Below, one piece after another: positions 6,903 through 8,410 of a stretch of 8,410 bases of DNA (within the stretch, counting starts at the first letter, position 1; each line of letters starts with the position of its first letter). The notes under the pieces were generated by a model. The model worked only from the letters and a program-made list of their open reading frames with translations, ran no database searches and was not told the origin of the DNA. Origin of the DNA: an uncultured Lachnospiraceae bacterium. Its GTDB lineage: Bacteria; Bacillota; Clostridia; Lachnospirales; Lachnospiraceae. The stretch spans positions 1 to 8,410 of the forward strand of contig CAMWMO010000038.1 of assembly GCA_947175305.1 (NCBI GenBank), given 5' to 3'. Made by a program: the position numbers and the translations under genes.

Positions 6903-8137
6903 TGAAGAAAGTCATCATCGGATTAAGATCTGAATATTTAGGTATGGCACTTGGGGCAAGCGTTGTTAGTCTGCTGGGGATATTTCTTCCGTTCGTTTCC
7001 ACATCCTCTGATAAGCTGTCGCTTATTCGTGTGATGGGAAGTTCGAAAGTTTGTGTAGTAGCAGTCGTATTTGCAGTGATTGCGGCGATACTGGGTATTG
7101 TAAGTTTTGCGCGTCCCAGTGTCAGGGGCGTCAGAATCTGGGTAATCGCTGCTGCTCTCCAGACAATTACTTTTACTGTGCTACTTTTTGCCAGCAAAAG
7201 TATTTTGGACAGTTCAGGGCTGCTTTCCGAGTCCTTTTTGGTGAAATCTTTTGGAATAGGCTATTGGCTCAGTCTGATTGCGGCTTATGCGGCCCTCGTT
7301 ATGACAATGAAGACGGCAAAGATTAGTACAGGCTATATTGTGCTGACCATTTTAAGTGTGATCTGGCTGTTTCCCATCGTCTGGGTTATCCTGACCTCAC
7401 TGAGAAAGGAAGAAGGTTATTATGTAGGATATTTTATTCCCAAGGGATTCACGTTTGACAATTACGTTAAATTATTTACCAATCCCAGTGTACTGCCGTT
7501 TGGTAGATGGTGGGTAAATACGTTGATTGTCGCTGTATGCGGCTGCCTGATCAACACACTGATCATTCTGGCCATTTCCTTTGTCCTGAGCAGAACACGC
7601 TTCACGGGAAGAGTTACTTTTATGAAAGTTTTGTTGATTATCGGTATGTTCCCGCAATTTATGTCCATGATTGCTGTGTACAATATCTTGAAAGGTATTG
7701 GTTTGAATCAGTCACTGATAGCATTGATTGTTGTCGGCGCGGCCGGCGCGGCAATACAATATCATGTCTGCAAAGGATTTTTTGATACCATTCCAAAGGC
7801 GTTGGATGAGGCGGCAACGGTTGACGGCGCTACCAAATTGCAGATTTTTGTAAAGATTACGCTTCCCATGTCCAAGCCCATTGCAATTTATACGTTGTTG
7901 ACAAACTTCCTAACCGTATGGTCGGATTATATCTTCCCGAGTATCCTGTTTGGTGATAAGCAGGCATCCTATACGGTAGCAGTCGGTTTGGACTGGATGA
8001 CGAATTTCAGACGAATCGATACTTATTACACACAGTTTGCTGCCGGTGCAATTTTGGTGGCAGTACCCATTGTAATTTTATTCATCTGCCTGCAAAAATT
8101 CTATGTTGAGGGAATGTCAGGAGCGGTAAAAGGGTAA
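6902..8137 (+). CDS. MalG-like sugar ABC transporter permease with four-TM N-terminal extension
   Basis: Second membrane subunit of the importer, partner of the MalF-like protein. The ATG at 6902 overlaps the preceding TAA by one base, and AGGAGG lies at 6886-6891. Residues about 143-411 are a standard MalG: TM1 (about 143-166), the periplasmic stretch PKGFTFDNYVKLF, and further TMs. The EAA loop LDEAATVDGATKLQIFVKITLP lies at about 301-322, and the end LQKFYVEGMSGAVKG is typical of the family. MalG is usually about 280 residues; this one has 411. The extra N-terminal 140 residues contain four predicted TM segments (about 15-33, 50-70, 79-98, 117-136), beginning with a GIFLPFV turn, and have no function that I can name. 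No ATPase gene follows; a terminator does, so the importer probably uses a shared MsmX/MalK-type ATPase encoded elsewhere. Confidence 0.92.
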   Translation: MKKVIIGLRSEYLGMALGASVVSLLGIFLPFVSTSSDKLSLIRVMGSSKVCVVAVVFAVIAAILGIVSFARPSVRGVRIWVIAAALQTITFTVLLFASKSILDSSGLLSESFLVKSFGIGYWLSLIAAYAALVMTMKTAKISTGYIVLTILSVIWLFPIVWVILTSLRKEEGYYVGYFIPKGFTFDNYVKLFTNPSVLPFGRWWVNTLIVAVCGCLINTLIILAISFVLSRTRFTGRVTFMKVLLIIGMFPQFMSMIAVYNILKGIGLNQSLIALIVVGAAGAAIQYHVCKGFFDTIPKALDEAATVDGATKLQIFVKITLPMSKPIAIYTLLTNFLTVWSDYIFPSILFGDKQASYTVAVGLDWMTNFRRIDTYYTQFAAGAILVAVPIVILFICLQKFYVEGMSGAVKG

Positions 8138-8172
8138 TTAGTATAAATAATATGATGTTACAGTAACAGCGC

Positions 8173-8207
8173 AAAGGCGTATGGAGCAGAGAACCATGCG
8201 TCTTTTT
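8173..8207 (+). terminator. Rho-independent terminator after the transporter genes
   Basis: Stem AAAGGCGTATGG (8173-8184) pairs with CCATGCGTCTTT (8194-8205) over 12 positions, two of them G-U, with loop AGCAGAGAA. A run of five Ts (8203-8207) ends the structure. It lies 35 bp past the malG-like stop and before the next promoter, so it closes the transporter transcript. Confidence 0.8.
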
Positions 8208-8225
8208 GCATTCCTTTCTACCGTA

Positions 8226-8255
8226 TTGACAAAAGCAAAATGGCAGGAGTATACT
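8226..8255 (+). promoter_or_regulatory. Strong sigma-A promoter for the next gene
   Basis: TTGACA (8226-8231), an 18-bp spacer and TATACT (8250-8255, 5/6 to consensus). The predicted start is near 8262, leaving a leader of about 128 bases before ATG 8391. Two palindromic operators lie within the transcribed leader. Confidence 0.8.
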
Positions 8256-8263
8256 CAAAATGA

Positions 8264-8279
8264 GTTAGCGGCCACTAAC
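8264..8279. promoter_or_regulatory. Operator 1, palindrome of type GTTAGY-N4-ACTAAC
   Basis: GTTAGCGGCCACTAAC has arms GTTAG and CTAAC separated by six bases and matches its own reverse complement at 14 of 16 positions. It starts nine bases after the -10 box, so a bound protein would cover the transcription start. The same arms at the same spacing recur at 8309-8324. Confidence 0.72.
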
Positions 8280-8307
8280 ATACAGTGACTGTATTTATCA
8301 AAACAAA

Positions 8308-8325
8308 GGTTAGTCAATACTAACC
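8308..8325. promoter_or_regulatory. Operator 2, palindrome of type GTTAGY-N4-ACTAAC
   Basis: GGTTAGTCAATACTAACC has perfect 7-bp arms around a 4-base centre. Its inner 16 bases share the arms and spacing of operator 1. The two centres are 45 bp apart, a little over four helical turns, which would allow cooperative binding on one face or a roadblock to elongation. The 16-bp length and shape would suit a TetR-type dimer, but the regulator itself is not in the window. Confidence 0.72.
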
Positions 8326-8390
8326 ATATAATCGGTGGGCAGCGTAAATGAAAGAATGCGGTGCGCTATATAAAGAAAGCGGAGGTCAAC

Positions 8391-8410
8391 ATGAAAATAT
8401 TGATTTATGG
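8391..8410 (+). CDS. Start of an unidentified protein, cut by the window end (MKILIYG...)
   Basis: ATG 8391 is preceded by GGAGGT at 8381-8386, a strong ribosome binding site. Only seven codons are visible: M-K-I-L-I-Y and a glycine (GGN). This hydrophobic beta-strand ending in Gly is how many Rossmann-fold proteins begin, for example ketopantoate-reductase-like proteins (MKILIYGAG) and some glycosyltransferases. That is only a hint; the function cannot be assigned from seven residues. An alternative frame from ATG 8348 is open to the end but has only a poor ribosome binding site. Confidence 0.6.

Noticed and set aside
6826..7197. 123-codon open frame on the - strand across the malF/malG junction
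   Set aside because: Antisense to two well-supported membrane protein genes and of low-complexity composition; a shadow of hydrophobic codons.
7735..7750. GC-rich tandem GGCGCGGCC/GGCGCGGCA
   Set aside because: It encodes a Gly-Ala-Ala repeat in a transmembrane helix of the MalG-like protein; ordinary coding sequence.
1..8410. CRISPR array, tRNA/rRNA, insertion sequence, toxin-antitoxin or phage defence genes
   Set aside because: No regularly spaced repeats, RNA gene features, transposase or defence-type domains were seen; the window is filled by a sugar-utilisation cluster.

Overview
The window reads as a piece of a low-to-moderate GC Gram-positive anaerobe, most likely a Lachnospiraceae-type Clostridia. 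The reasons are strong AGGAGG ribosome binding sites, sigma-A promoters with TTGACA -35 boxes, a lipobox-type (LSGC) solute-binding lipoprotein, and protein sequences that resemble clostridial homologues. This taxonomic call is an inference from style; there is no marker gene in the window.

All genes lie on the + strand and form one sugar (probably maltodextrin / alpha-glucoside) utilisation cluster. Region 1 (1-1818) is the catalytic and C-terminal part of a glycoside hydrolase family 31 alpha-glucosidase-like protein. Its 5' part lies outside the window, and its reading frame has an in-frame TAA at 31-33 inside a conserved stretch, so it is either a pseudogene or affected by a sequence error. 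Region 2 (1834-3918) is a two-TM methyl-accepting chemotaxis protein, only 15 bp downstream and so probably cotranscribed. Region 3 (3919-4080) is a regulatory gap. It holds an imperfect 42-bp inverted repeat running into a -35 box, a sigma-A promoter, and a LacI-operator-like palindrome at the predicted +1. Region 4 (4081-8137) is a classic carbohydrate ABC importer without its ATPase: MalE-like lipoprotein, MalF-like permease and MalG-like permease. A hairpin separates malE from malF, and malF/malG overlap by one base. Region 5 (8138-8410) holds an intrinsic terminator, then a second strong promoter flanked downstream by two near-identical palindromic operators 45 bp apart, and the first seven codons of another gene.

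Working model: the lipoprotein captures alpha-glucosides outside the cell and the MalF/MalG pair imports them, powered by an ATPase encoded elsewhere. The GH31 enzyme would release glucose, and the chemoreceptor may steer the cell toward the same sugars. The less ordinary points are the stop codon in the GH31 frame, a four-TM N-terminal module fused to MalG, the chemoreceptor sitting between the hydrolase and the transporter, a cysteine-rich exported binding protein, and the paired operators upstream of the last gene. I see no CRISPR array, tRNA, rRNA, insertion sequence or defence system.
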